A stretch of 64,000 bases of DNA from positions 322,501 through 386,500 of the forward strand of contig JAEMWC010000755.1 of NCBI GenBank assembly GCA_016490735.1, written 5' to 3'. Each line of letters starts with the position of its first letter. Position 1 is the stretch's first letter. Both the position numbers and the translations under genes were made by a program. Origin of the DNA: Pachyseris speciosa (lineage: Eukaryota; Cnidaria; Anthozoa; Scleractinia; Pachyseridae). Positions 13,329 to 25,552 of this stretch are shown here, piece after piece. The notes under the pieces were generated by a model. That model made no database searches. It had not been told where the DNA came from and was given only the letters and a program-made list of their open reading frames with translations.

Positions 13329-13485
13329 GAATTATTCAGTATCAGTGACACTTATTAAAACACATGATTTGCCTCACCCCCGCAAATGTTTCTCAGGTTC
13401 ATTTGAGTTCTTTTTAGCAAGGGACAAGATTGGAAAACCAACGCGACAACGAGACAATTCAGTTGATGCACGAGTATCATATTCC

Positions 13486-13491
13486 TTTATT
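13486..13491 (-). terminator. Poly(A) signal of GlyR-A
   Basis: AATAAA on the minus strand about 112 bp after the GlyR-A stop. The same hexamer lies at the matching place in GlyR-B (34712-34717) and GlyR-C (58033-58038), which supports its use. Confidence 0.6.
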
Positions 13492-13602
13492 TAGTCTATT
13501 AGGCAAACACTGCGTTCTAGAACAACCAACACCTAAAACCAAGAAGCCAGGATTGCAGGCGTCTAATGCTACTCGACCGGCTCAGTTGAAGTGGTGTGGG
13601 TT

Positions 13603-16600
13603 TCAGCCTTGGTGAATAGTCTGACCTTCTTTCACCACCCAGCGTCCATCTCCGCCGCCTCCACCTGACGAAAATTTACAAAACAGGTTATTTTCTTAAC
13701 GAAGAGTCCCGACATTGAAGTTTTTCAACTATCGACGTTTGGTTTTTTTACACGAGACTTATGTTTTGCAGCTTTGTTACCTTTGACACGTTTGAGAAAA
13801 ATTTGTCAAATTTTAGCGACATTTCTGTATTACTTAAATTTTATCGGGTTATAATTTGCTGAGAGTAGGATGGTGAGCTAAATGTGTCGAAGGGCTTAGT
13901 GAACATCAATAATCAGTGTAAACGCTTATAAATGTTATTAAAAGTAAGTTGCTCACCTCCACCAACACCGAATGTGCATTTCACGGGGCTCCCTCCGGAG
14001 ATGTAGATTTTATCCTTGATATTTCCCTTGAGTTTCTTGGTAATAATAACCACGCTTCCACCAGCACCGCTTCCTCCTGGGGCGGATCTATAAGCCTTCT
14101 TGTTTAAACAATGACCTGGTGCACCTGTCAATAGAAGAAATTAAAACACTCAAAACTTGCTTTCGCTTTTTTTTTTTTTTTTTTTTTTTTGTAGAAGGTC
14201 AGACCGTTTGGCATAATTTCACTCCGCACCAATTTAAGGCTCTGAAAGTTCTTTGTATAAGTCTTATACTTCAAGCTTTTTTGTTATTTCTTGATATAAT
14301 TTTTTCTCTTTCTCTGTGCGAACTCATCACCTGTTGATGGCTCGCAAGATCGACCATTTAGAATGGGACTCCCAGATGCAGTCCAATACGGGTGTTGTTC
14401 ATTCTAGTGGGTATTGTTTTGGTTTCAATATCCGAAAGTTTATGCATGCCATTTCGGTTTCGTGTTTTTTTCTTCTCAATTGCTACTTATAGATGGCTGT
14501 TCCTCGGAGACCTCGAAAGCGTTCTCTCAGAGCCGTAGGTAGGTATGATGAGGCGAACCGAGGCACTTGCCTCTGAAAAAAATTTGAGTTTATGCCATTT
14601 GTTTTTCTTTGTGTCTGTGTCCTAGGGAAATAATAATAATAATAATAATAATAATAACTATTTATTAGTAGTACTTCCACAAGGTCGCTCTTCGCCTACT
14701 AATTACAAATCTCAAATCAAATCAAATGTTGGTTTTGAGGAGAGGGAAAAACCGGAGTATTCTGAGAAAAACCTCTCGGAGCAGAGTAGAGTAACAACAA
14801 ACTCAGCCCACTTATGACGCCGAGTAAGATTGAAATATTGAGCTGTGTATGTAATTTCACTTAGGCGTGAGCATATTGTTCAGATTCATGTAAGAGGCTA
14901 TATATTAAAAAATGACAGATATTGCCTCGGCGTAACAATTTTCTTCTGGGTACGATCCTGTTGTGATGGAGAAATGTGATCCAATAGCATAATATTGATT
15001 CTGTAAAAAGTGTGGAAACCGTAACTCCATTTGCAAACATATTGCGTGGACTCTGAAGGACTCTCAGCAACAATTATTGTTAGTGACAGTCCTTCGAGTT
15101 CATCTTTTTCCTCAGGATGTTTCTATGAAACACACTGGAAAGGAAGTTAATAATACTCCCGTACTCATGCGTAATGGACATTATCTCACCTTCCGCAAGG
15201 ATCTTTCCATCCAGCGCCAGTTCGTCGACCTGCAAGTAAACCAGGCCTCCTCCATTTCCTCCTTTCCCCCTGGGTTGGGGTCGTCGGTAAAAGCACTACC
15301 ACCGCCTCCTCCACCACCTCCACCGTAACTTAAACGTGAAGTGAAGTCCATGTTGCCGAATTGAAGCCCACCTACGAAAAAAGTGACGACATAGAACGAT
15401 TTTCTTTCGAATAATCTCCATTGTTTCTTTAAAAAAACTAATCGTTTAACAGAACAGTTAACATGCACTATAATTTTATATGATGTCTAGCTGGCTTTTC
15501 AAGGACACACCTATACATATATATATATCCCTCCCTGATCTTTAACAATTATTTAACGAAATCACGTGCAATATCGTCTGATACTTAGCCAACGTAGCCG
15601 CAGGCCGAGTTGGCTACAATCAGGCGATATTCCGAAAGGTTGAGTAGGATAATTGTTTTATTATTCAACACATTAATGGCAAAGGACAATTTTGCGTATT
15701 TATTGCAGAAGAGCGGGAAAAGTCGCCCTTTTTCTCCGCGACACACAAAGTTACGTACATCGCTCGATGGCTTTTGAGTGCGTCCGACGAATATTAAGGG
15801 CGCTACCTGTGATCATAGGTGGACATTTTTACAATGTGTTGAATAATAACAGCTATCAGTTGATCACTTTTCAATGTCGTTTTCAAGGATCAAGCCAGTA
15901 ATAAGAACAAATGATGACCTCCTCCTCCGCCGCCTCCGAAGTTGTTACCGCAAGAATCACCTGAAAAATAAAAAGAAATGAAATTAATATGATCAATTCG
16001 GCAAAAAATACCCATTTAGTGAGATTTTATTGGAAACGACAATAAATCTTATCATGACAGACGAGCTGAATCACATGATTAACCTGACAATCTGTAGTGA
16101 TCGAATGCCTACATCTTACAGTGACCATGTTACCCTTTAATTGTGTATTATCATCAATTTGGGGATCATCAATCTTTAGCTGTACCTCCAACCCCACCAA
16201 GAGTAGCTGTGCCCGCGTTCCCTTGTTGTGCGGTCTTTTCATAGCAAAGTGCGCGGACATATGCAGTGCAACCTCATGCTTTTCCTCCAATTTTAGATTG
16301 GCTCATCGTTGTCAACTAATTTGTTGCTAATTATGTCTGACTAGTCGTACCTCCTCCTCCACCAAGTTTATCTGTGCCCGCGTTCCCTTGTTCTGCAGTG
16401 CTGTCATAACAAAGTACACGGACACCTGAGGCGTAGTTACCTCCCGGCTGTCCTCCATTACCGCCATTACCTCCCGGGCAACTCGACTTGCCACCACCCC
16501 CAGCGTATTTTCCAATCTGTAAAAAAATAAAATCGGATAAGTTGAAATTTCGAAAAAAAATTATTAAAATTATCATTATCATTTATTTCGATTTAATATG

Positions 16601-19600
16601 CAAAGTTTGTGAGAAATACTTTTAAAATAATTTGAGGAAGTGATCCCATGATGCTAGAGTGACGGCCAGGGTGCTAAAATTCCCTTGCTGTATGACAGAG
16701 GTTCATGAGGGTTTTGAGCATTAAGACTGTAGAGAGTGGTCTATAACAGGGGCTTGAGCATTACGCAGTGCAATGCGATAGCGCGAAATAACCAAGGACA
16801 ACTTTTTGCCTGGAAATTCCACTGAAAACAACTATTTAAATTACATTTTTGAGTTTGGGAGTAACCTTTTCCGGGTGTACTCCTTTGATATGTGGAATTC
16901 ACGTATCTGTCATAATGGATGCCCTGGAAGCGCCTCTCACCATGATAATGGTGACTGGCTGTTAAAGTACGAATTTTCTGCGTAAAGTATGGTATTAATC
17001 CAATATCTTGCATTTTGCATCATAGGAAAAAACATTTCTAAAGTTAACAGCTGCTAGTTTTCATGATCACTGATATTCGATAAATTATGTTCACAGTTGC
17101 CACGTTTCTGTAGTATAGGGTGAAAGTTACTTCTGTTGATACATGCCAAAGTTAAAGGTCATTCAAAGCCAGGAGCTCATTAATGGTTTCCTGTCAAAAG
17201 ATAGTTCAGAGAAAGCGACTTCGTGTCTGAGGAACCCTTGAAAACCAAAAATTTACTCAAGACTTAGCGTACCCCTGCGGCATTTCCTCCTTTTCCGCCA
17301 TCTTGGCCACCGCACCCGCTTCCACCACCACCGCCCCCACCGCCAGAGAAATGTCCACCGCCTCCTCCACCGGCTGCGCCATCGTCAGAATTTACAGTGG
17401 AGTCTCCTCCCCCTCCCCCAGCGTTTATGCCTCCTAGGCCTCCTTTGGAACCTAAAAAGTGAGGGTATCAATATTATTATCTTAGCTATGTCCTCAGAAT
17501 TAAAAAAGAAATAGCTAGGTTCCAATAAAGAGCTAGTATTCACAAAACAATGAAGAGGATTTAATAGGATTAAATTTTTAACTATTTATTACGGCCATCT
17601 TTGAGTGATGAGGACAAATTTAATGGTCGTTCTTCCATTCTTAGCATCGTGTGTCAAAGACTCCCTTGGAAGGAATTCTTTTCTAACTACGATCTGAAAT
17701 AATCACTCATCCTATAGAGATACAAACTGAATGAACTAAATGCCAGCTTAATCCCTTATCTTCGATTTGCAACGTTCAGGTGGTTGAGCGTAACTACAAG
17801 TGTAGCTTTGATGCTAAGGAGCTTTTACGAATGCTGTTTCATCTGTTAGTAAAGAAACAGGGTGACGGTAAAAAGTTCAGAAATTGTAGCTGTGCGTTCG
17901 CAACCAGTCAGATTTCAACTTTCGATAGACAAATTGTTTGCAGCCTTGTTCATAAACCTAAGTAGCAAATTATCATTTGCTAAATAATCGAAACGGCATG
18001 GAATAATATTAAAATCTGTTAAACCTAGTTGTCATGTTGCAACTTCTATAACAGTGCGGCGACTTTCAGGAAATTGACTAATCCTCTTATGAGGGGTTGC
18101 TGTATGGGAAGATAGATAGATACCGTTTTGCATGGAGGCGATCAGTGGCCATCACCAGGGGGCTTTGATATCGAAAAGTGTTCGCCATTTGCGTTTTGAC
18201 TTTCAGTTTACCCGTTATGGTCCCTTGATCTTCCAAATTTGGTTATGAATGAAACGAGGAATGGGAAACACTCCATATTACCAACAGTTAGCTTAGTCCT
18301 CTCTTCTCCCTAAACTACTTAATGAGCTAACAAATGTGGCGATTTTGAGACTGTTTAGATAGCTGCTTACCCTTAGCGCCAGAAGGTCCATCCCCAGCCC
18401 CTCCCCCTCCTATTCCATCGATGTTCGTTGTCCATGAGGCGCCCGAAATGTCTCCTCCTTTACCCATATTTGGTTCATCTACGGAACAATAGAACGTTTC
18501 GCCACCATGACCTCCACCCCCTCGGAGATCTCCTCCAGCACCCCCACGGAATCCTGAAAGAGGAAGTCATGATCACTTTTCTTAACAAGTCAGTAACTGT
18601 GACCACGCTCGTAGTGTGAAGGGGTGGTTAAAAATCAAATAATTTGTTTGCGGGCTGTAGAGCAAGTTCAGTTTATAGAGAAGAATGACTTAAATGTTAT
18701 TTAACAAAATGACTTGTTGATATTAAACTTTAGCATTAAATTCAATTTGTGAGACCTTCGCGATCAGTCCATCAGTAATATATTATGTGCCATAGGGAGA
18801 AAACACTGGGGATAGTAGAGTTAGCATAATGTTCAAGAAACAAGGGAATCCTGTGCTCCTCGGATTTCTACTGTATGACATGGGCAGCCTGCGTGGCAGG
18901 CATAAGAAAGGGAAAGGGAAGGGGGAACCGATGAGCGCGAAGGGAGGTGAACTGTCTCATCCCTTGATTCGCCGCGCGCCCAGTTTCCCCTTCCCTTTCC
19001 TTTTCTAGCGTCTGCCATGCAGGTTACAAGATGGGATGCGTTACTGACGATCAAAACTAATACAGCGTTTAGAAAGACAGTTCTGTTCGTTTAAATAGCG
19101 AGTTACATTTACCTTTTCCCGACATGTCGATTTTAGAAGATTGATCGATGGATAATTTTGGGGTTCTGAAAGTTAAGATTCCTCCCAGACTATCCGTTTG
19201 TCCGCCGCATGTCAGGACACAATTGTTTGTCAAGGACACCTTTCTAAAGTACGGAATCTTCTGTGCGATGACACAAGTGTGCCGGTCGCTCCGGAGTTTC
19301 ATTTTGATTGGTTTATGCAGGGTAACTATGCAGATAGATGCCCTAAGGATAATCAAGAATAAAAAAAAAAGGATTAAGAAGCTACCTACGTACACAGCAA
19401 TGAAAAGAGTTGACTCTGAGTAAACGGTGATTGAAGCTAATAGAATGCTGTATATTATTTGGTGTGCCCTAATTTGTTTCACACTACAGTGTAGGTAAAT
19501 ATCAGCTAAACGTCTCAGTCCATGGAAAAATACTTGATGTGATGCGTCCTCAGATAGAATTGTTTCAAAACGAGATTAAATTTCCGTACTTTAGTAGAGG

Positions 19601-22411
19601 TGTAATAAGCATCAAGAGTTTTACCCTTTATCGACAGTTTCTGTCGAGACGTTCTTGATCCACATTAATTCGTACTTCCCATAGTTGTACAACGATCCCC
19701 GACTTACAAACAGCAACAGTTTTCTGCTACCGATGCCAAGTTTGCGGCCTGTGCAATTAGCCAGCTTAATCAACTTAGACGAAGTAGACATTTCAGCTAC
19801 TTTCCAGGAAAAAGAATAACTCTCACAGACATCAAGTGTTTCGCTATCACAATCCAATTCACCGGGTATTTTACCTGGGAAAGAAAGAAGACAACAATAC
19901 AGTAGTATTACTACCGGATTCCGATGAGAGCGCTTTGATTTGAGTTATATAATGTTGGCTTCTGATGGAGGTGTCCTGTTATAATGTCGACATTCCACGT
20001 CATTATTTTTGGACTGTATTGTCAAACACAGCGATACAACAAAACATCAAAATAATCTGAACCAAATGACGTCAAAAAGATTCTCCTAACAAAACAGAAG
20101 AAGAAATATGGATAGTGTTACTGTTTTTAAATGGGTAGCGACGACGATAATGACGCAGTGTCAGTGGGAGTGACGATGGCAACGACAATGACATTGTCAG
20201 TAACTGTCAGGGAGTGTGAAACTGACAGTGACAGTAGACAATGGCAGTCAGGATAATGACATTGGACAGTGACAGTGCTATACAGTGAAAAGTAGACAGT
20301 GACAGTGTCAATGACAGTAAGAATAGCGTCGGTAATGGGATTGGCAATAACAATAGCAGTAGCAAGATGTCATGAAATCTAATATAAACTTGTAATTTTG
20401 TAAAGTTGAATTGTAATAATTCTAGTTCATCTTTTTTGTATCGATTGTATAGATTTATCTTCCTCGTCCTTTCCTTTTCTTTCCTTTTCTTAATCTCTAC
20501 CTACTGAATTACCTCATGTTTGTTTTCCTCTGCCTGCCTGGATTAGCTGAGCTATATGCGAGCAGAGGAAGTTGATATGTGTGTTTATGTATAATGTTTT
20601 ATTTTTTATTGATTTTGTAACTCTTACTTGAATATCAAAACACAAACAGTCAAGACCAATGGCGTCGACAGTAATTGTAACAATGACGGTGATATTTGAA
20701 TGACAAGGATTTCGAACTTTTATTGCAAATTATCATTTAAAGTGCTACTACGATCAAAACTCACTCGTCTTTTTTCTTCAAATTTGGAAAGTGTGTTTGC
20801 TTAACAACCGACTCACGAAATTTTAAGCTTTAATTTGGAGAATTCATTTTTTTTTTGACTGAAATATTTCTATTTAGTGTCCGCCATTACTAACTTCAAA
20901 ATCTTGAGAGAACTGGATCGAAGACAAAATGACGTAGAAAGCTCACAAGAGTAAGAATGCAGTGTGTGTAAACCCAGCTGATTTAGTATGCAGCACGGGA
21001 ATTTTGAGCTTTCAGACTCTCAAACTCGTGTTTTGCATACTTAACAAGCTGCATTCACACACTGCAATTTTAAACCAGTAAGTAAATGACGTCATTTTAT
21101 CCTGGATCCAGCTCTCCGAGGCCTAATCGGTCAGTTATAAACGTGAATAATGGCGGACCGATAAATTAAAAAGTTGTACTCAAAGTAATCAGTCTTCTGC
21201 TTGAAATTAAAGCTCGAAATTTCGCGAGTCGAGTGTTAAGCAAATACACTTTCGAAATTTGAAAAAAAAGACAAGTGATTTTCTGATCGTAGTAGCACTT
21301 TAAATTGAAGAACTATATTACAAGTTCTTACATATATTTTGTAAAGAATTGAAGAGTTAGATCTTACCCGAAATCCCGATTCTAGTGCATTCCCCAGAGC
21401 ATCCTTTAACAGCCTGTGAAGAGGCGGAAAATTGGTCTCACCTTCATTTTACCATGTCAGTTTACCTTTGCGGGTTGCTCTAATGTAAATTGTTTCCCGG
21501 CAAAGATGTTACATTTGAAAACGCGCAGTTTTTATTGTGAACAGGGTAAATGGAAGTATTGAGAACTAGTAGTGCGCGAGTGGTGAGAACAAAGAGACTA
21601 TATTTACATTGTATTGACAATAATGATGAAAAACCCTATAACATTTTATTGACTACACCTCTTTTGTAGTTTTACATCGTTTTCCCATTGATGGATTCTC
21701 CAAATACAGCCATTTTTAGAGAGGTACTAAGAAGCCAAGATGTCAAAATTCTTGGCCATAATATACAAAAGTTCACAGTAACACTCAAAAACGTTGAATT
21801 TTACGTAATAAATTATTATGATTCCATTCGAATTTTATTGGTTAGTAATGGTAATAGGACTGAGTGGAGTACAATTCAGGCGGAGTAATCGGGCGAGTGA
21901 TTTCAAATTGGCCGAGCGCGTAGCTCGAGGCAGATTTGAAATTACGACCACGATTACCCCTGAATTGTATGACACGAAGTCTGATTATCAATTAATTGTG
22001 TCAATAACAAAATGCGAGAAACTCTATAGGTCAACTTTCTAAATTGTAAACTGTATTGTACAAAATAACCAACGGAAATTGTTGCTACGTTACAAAGCGC
22101 GAAGATTGACAACTGACACGACATGGCAGCTACTGCTCAACATACCCAAATAAGGTGACTGTCCGATTTGGCCTGTCCGATTACAAGTGTTTGTAATCGG
22201 ACAGCTCAAATCGGACAGTTTGGACCTGAAGCAGTCAATTAAGATACAAATAAAGGCTGTTAAGAACCAATCACATTCGAGCATTTTGTTATTGACACAT
22301 TTAATTAAACATAATAAAAGTAATGATTTATGTATTTACAAGTTGTCAACTTACCGTTAGCTGTTGGCAAGATATCGACACTAGAAAGAGAGAGAAGTGG
22401 TACAAATTCAT
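13603..22411 (-). CDS. GlyR-A: secreted glycine-rich protein, 12 exons, frameshifted in exon 10
   Basis: Exons (minus): 22411-22355, 21413-21368, 19874-19625, 19342-19113, 18553-18371, 17451-17273, 16516-16351, 16272-16186, 15960-15919, 15371-15190, 14124-13957, 13664-13603. All borders fit GT/AG and the phases agree. Exon 1 codes 19 residues that look like a signal peptide (MNLYHFSLFLVSISC...). Exons 2-4 carry paired cysteines (CSGEC, LTCGG). Exons 5-11 are glycine-rich blocks such as GGGGGGGGGSAFTDDPNPGG alternating with short hydrophobic strands (VVIIT). The last exon ends KEGQTIHQG. No transmembrane or kinase segment is seen. The blocks recall the glycine-rich domain of ALK/LTK receptors, which is only a resemblance. 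In exon 10 a C run (15266-15270) has five bases where B and C have six. The shifted frame stops early in exon 11, giving about 480 instead of 550 residues. A homopolymer sequencing error is possible. Confidence 0.75.
14629..14840 (-). mobile_element. Retroelement 3' fragment with (TTA)n tail
   Basis: Present in GlyR-A and GlyR-C introns (59180-59453) but absent at the matching site of GlyR-B (near 33590-33610). On the minus strand it contains TACTCCGGTTTTTCCCTCTC and ends AATAAATAG followed by a TTA microsatellite, as in CR1/L2-type or SINE 3' ends with simple-repeat tails. Confidence 0.55.
15500..15905. mobile_element. Dispersed repeat in GlyR-A intron 9
   Basis: Contains inverted bits GTTTTATTATTCAACACATT (about 15655) and AATGTGTTGAATAATAACAG (about 15833), and the palindromic TAGCCAACG...CGAGTTGGCTA around 15587-15617. 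The same insertion sits in GlyR-B (about 32585-32870) and GlyR-C (about 60200-60530), so it predates all the duplications. A diverged relative is at the window start. Confidence 0.55.
18884..19028. mobile_element. Palindromic MITE in GlyR-A intron 4
   Basis: Ends CCTGCGTGGCAGGC and, inverted, CCTGCATGGCAGAC; both arms continue into purine-rich AAGGGAAAGGGAAGGGG. Counterparts are at about 63508-63655 (GlyR-C) and 29150-29340 (GlyR-B), where the pyrimidine arm has expanded into a long C tract at about 29250-29270. Confidence 0.6.
20150..20365. repeat. Degenerate GACAGT minisatellite
   Basis: Short units around GACAGTG and GACAATG repeat irregularly. The mirror site in arm B (about 27800-28090) has the complementary ACTGTC/CATTGTC units. 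It lies in GlyR intron 2. Confidence 0.7.
20366..20650 (+). mobile_element. Arm A-specific insertion, LINE 3'-end-like
   Basis: About 285 bp including CCTGGATTAGCTGAGCTATA and a T-rich 3' part. It splits the GACAGT repeat and is missing from arm B. It looks like the 3' end of a retroelement; a relative with GCCTCGATTAGCTTAGTAG is at about 45890. Class not established. Confidence 0.4.
20741..21299. mobile_element. Palindromic MITE with TTAA target duplication, 559 bp
   Basis: Ends are AGTGCTACTACGATCA in inverted orientation, with long arms (about 100 bp clearly paired, more weakly beyond). TTAA flanks both sides (20737-20740, 21300-21303). Arm B has an empty site with one TTAA at 27753-27756. 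TTAA duplication is the hallmark of piggyBac-type transposition. It lies in GlyR-A intron 2. Confidence 0.8.
21826..22310. mobile_element. Arm A-specific MITE cluster in GlyR-A intron 1
   Basis: Includes GGTAATAGGACTGAGTGGAG with an inverted, diverged partner near 21940-22010, then a hairpin at 22158-22219. Arm B has no counterpart between exon 1 and the shared intron sequence, so these are insertions after the inverted duplication, or losses from B. Confidence 0.5.
22158..22219. repeat. 29-bp-arm hairpin with repeated CTGTCCGAT
   Basis: Two 29-bp arms with two mismatches around a 4-base loop. Each arm holds CTGTCCGATT twice. Probably the core of a MITE. Confidence 0.75.
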
Positions 22412-23743
22412 GACTACTCTTCTCTGATCGGTGCCACTCGCGAGACGCGAAGATACTTTGGACTTGCTATATCTGTCAAATCAATGATCCTCATCAACTG
22501 AGAATTTTTTATATAACTCGTTTAGATGTGCTACTAGTCACTGAGACTACTCGTTCATTGTGCACGTGACTTGCATTGATGCAAATTTTCCTTTCCAAAC
22601 TTTCAATTGCACTGAACTAAACTACTTGAGCACAACGTGAACTAGCCTGGCTGTAAGTGGCCGCTCGCCCATCAAGGAAAAATCGCATAGGGGCCCTAGT
22701 ATTATGGTAAAAAATGCTATAACAAATTGTTTGGTAAACTGTCGTTATTTGCATCCAATTATGAGTAGTTATTCTATATAGGATATGCCAAAAAATCACA
22801 ACAAAAATAATTTAGCTGCAGTGGGTGTGCGCTGATTAATCACAAGAGCTGTTATTAAAGTTCATCTTACCCCAGAAAAATTTTTTTTCGCTAAAACAAA
22901 ATCTTTGCACCTATTCGCCGACGCCGACGCCGACGCCGACGCTGTGCCTTTTTGCGCCTTTTTAAACGAAATATTGACTTTTTATAGGCTGTAAAAGTTA
23001 CGAAACCTAGCCATCATTTGATTTGCATCGCGGTACGTTTTTGTAAGCATGGATGCAAAGCAGTTTATGACGTCAAATCAGGAATAGACCCACGCCCCTT
23101 CCGACTCGTTCGTGTACCAAATGATGTTTTGAAGCCCGTCTTTACTGGAAACTTGTCAGGAGTTTTTGAAAGTTACAAGTAGACAGCAAAGTCTTCTAAA
23201 TGCGTATGTGTTAGCAAAGTATCAGTGTTCATGATGCTGAGAACATATTGAAGAAAAACGCATCGTTCTCCAAAAACATTCTATCAAATCCATCAGGACT
23301 GATTTGAAAGGAGGTCGGATAAATGATTCTATCAATAGACTATTTGCAAAGCGCCCAAACAGGGTAAACGTGTTCCACAAGAAGAACACAAGAATGGCTC
23401 CTTGCAATGGTTCGAATTCCAATAAACGTTTCGCTTTACTTGATTTCCGGCTTTTAATGGGATATATAAACCATTTATTGCAAAAAATGTTGACAGAAGT
23501 CTTTGCGCATTTCGAACTCCTTTTTCTTCAAAATTTGGGACATGGCAATTCAGTGTTACGGCTCGAATCGAAGCTCATTTCCCCCAAAAATATATTTTTG
23601 CTTACACTCAGAAAGGTGTTATCACTGCTTCAAGAAATGGCTTAGCTAGTACTGCCAAGTGAATTTGCATTGATCTATGTCAATTTTTAGGATCCCTGTG
23701 AAAGACTAAACAAACTAACCTGCAGACAAAGAAGAGGCACTCC

Positions 23744-23929
23744 CTACTGCTCTCGGCTTGTAGAGTGTTTGTTGGTGGGTTGCGCACAGTGCATTTTATT
23801 ACCTTGCACAGAGCGAAAACAAAACATCAAAGCAAAACCGACAAGCAACAGCTGTTTAGATAGGTATGTGTTAAAAACATTGTGACCCATGTTATTGTCA
23901 CTGAAATGTCTAAAAGCGTTGAGCCACAC
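23744..23929 (-). CDS. Small ORF upstream of GlyR-A, conserved in arm B
   Basis: A 61-residue ORF whose middle (SKQLLLVGFALMFCFRSVQG) looks like a signal peptide or membrane segment. The ORF at 25955-26140 in the other arm is clearly the same, in the same orientation relative to GlyR and about 1.3 kb before its first coding exon. A donor-like CTGCAG|GT follows about 25 bp after its stop in both arms. It may be an upstream open reading frame in a 5' exon of GlyR, or a relic of a separate exon. No function is recognised. Confidence 0.3.
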   Translation of the reverse strand: MWLNAFRHFSDNNMGHNVFNTYLSKQLLLVGFALMFCFRSVQGNKMHCAQPTNKHSTSREQ

Positions 23930-24150
23930 AGAACTGGTGGTGTCAGTTGTTATTCAAAGCGTACAACAGAATCTTGTCGTAACCCTGAGTGGATTGAATA
24001 GCTATGCAGAAAGCTGAAGTATTACCATAAATATCTCACGACGATAATTCACTTTGCCACTCACCCAGTGTCACTGATTTTTCCCGCCCTTAGTTTTAAT
24101 TTTTTAGCTCATTATTTTTCGGTTTAATTTGCTTTCATTTTGTACATAGC

Positions 24151-24345
24151 TGTAATTTGTTACGTAACCCTGTGTGTTGATTTTACAACTAATTACTTTC
24201 CCTAGTCTTTGGTTGTTATTGTCTGGCTGTAATTTGTTACGTAACCCTGTGTGTTATTTTATACCTAATTTCTTTACGTTGTCTTTGGTTGTTATTGTTT
24301 AGCTGTAATTTGTTACGTAACCCTGTGTGTTAATTTTATACCTAA
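24151..24345. repeat. 76-bp tandem repeat, arm A
   Basis: Three units starting TGTAATTTGTTACGTAACCC at 24151, 24228 and 24304 (periods 77 and 76). The reverse-complement array is in arm B at about 25553-25760, so it predates the inverted duplication. Confidence 0.8.
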
Positions 24346-24440
24346 CAAAACGCCCTATGAGCGTTTACTTGGGTCCCACTGTGTGAGAGCCTGGAACAGG
24401 CCGGCTAGGATGGCTCGTGATGCAGAAGTCGAATTCGGAC

Positions 24441-25461
24441 TGCTGGCTATGTAACTTGAAACCTTCCAATAAACATGACCAAAATTTCATTCATTCACCA
24501 TTACACGCTTGAAAAGCCGAGAAAACACCCTAAGCAGAACGGAGTTTAATTTATTCCCTATGCATGCGTATCGAAAATGGCGCAGTCCTCGTATAAACAA
24601 AACTAGAAGATTATTCGAAAAGTTTGTATTTGGCCTACATGAGAAATTTACGTAACTTCAAAACAACTCACGCGTGATGTAATGTTTGCGACCTTTGGAC
24701 TACGCGATTTATTTCTTTATTAGCGCTTGTGCGGAAACGCCGGAAGTGAAAAACGGAGCTCGTTTTAAGACTCGAGGGCCGTTCCAAGCCCGAGTAATTA
24801 CTTTTCGCAGTCTCCGTTTGTTATTGAAATGTTGGTATTAGTCATTTGAGTGTAAACATGTTATATTTACAGTATGTCATTTATTCACGTCATGTAATTA
24901 TTCGCCACTTCCACATCTCCAATAATACAGTTCGTTTGCCACCGAAAATTTTGTATAAGCATGGATTTCGATTTCTCTCGCCACGATTGTTGGTCCCAAG
25001 AGAAATTATAAACAATGGTTATGCAAATTTTTTTTTTTGAGAGGGGGGAAGGAGAGGGGCAAACAAAGTATATTATGGGAGATGTGGAAGTGGCGAATTT
25101 GTGGAATTTAACTTTTTAAATAAAAGAGCAAGGTCAAGAAAGGAACATTTCGAAGGTTCTGTCTGGTGCTCGAAGGGAAGGGTTTTGGTTTTTTAACAAT
25201 GAGAGGAAGTCTCCTTTCTCCTTCCTTCCCTTCGAGTGTTATCGGCACCGCGAATCGCGAAGCGGGCGACTTCGCAACTTACTTTTAAGCGCAAGTGGTC
25301 TGTAAGAGGTAAAAAATACTACCACAGATATATTTGCGTTTGGTAATCACTCTCGATGGAAACTCTCAAAACAGATTTGCGCTCTTTGCTCGTACGTAAA
25401 CAAAAAGGCCTTGTCCGAACCCAAAAACCATTTTCAATTTTACGAGAATCAGAAAGTGTGC
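24441..25461. other. Unique spacer between the inverted arms
   Basis: About 1.0 kb not shared between arms, with one MITE (24900-25098). No coding exon is supported. The two GlyR 5' regions face outward from it, but their first coding exons lie about 2 kb inside each arm. Confidence 0.6.
24900..25098. mobile_element. MITE in the spacer, about 199 bp
   Basis: ATTCGCCACTTCCACATCTC is inverted at the right end (one base differs a little further in). The inner arms also pair (CGATTTCTCTCG.CACGATTG with CCCAAGAGAAATTATAAAC). I recall this as a frequent coral MITE. Confidence 0.7.
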
Positions 25462-25552
25462 GTCCGACTACGACTTCTGCATCACGAGCCATCTCAGCCG
25501 GCCTGCTTCAGGCTCTAAAAGAGTGGGGCCCAAGTAAACCCTCATAGGGCGT

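Larger units (their letters stand above)
13370..24440 (-). repeat. Inverted duplication, arm A
   Basis: This arm, carrying GlyR-A, matches the reverse complement of 25462-34845 in exons, introns and 5' flank, with one-sided insertions. The outer edge is near CCCCCGCAAATGTTTCTCAG (about 13378); the inner edge is near 24440. GlyR-A and GlyR-B therefore diverge from a 1.0 kb unique spacer. Confidence 0.85.

Noticed and set aside
14168..14191. Poly(T) tract as the poly(A) tail of a retrocopy
   Set aside because: It lies inside a GlyR intron in A and C, with no retrocopy body or target duplication beside it.
23304..23645. 113-residue plus ORF in arm A as a gene
   Set aside because: The matching arm B frame (26239-26478, minus) is shorter and starts elsewhere; no motif, and it is antisense to GlyR. 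Possibly only a flanking-sequence ORF.
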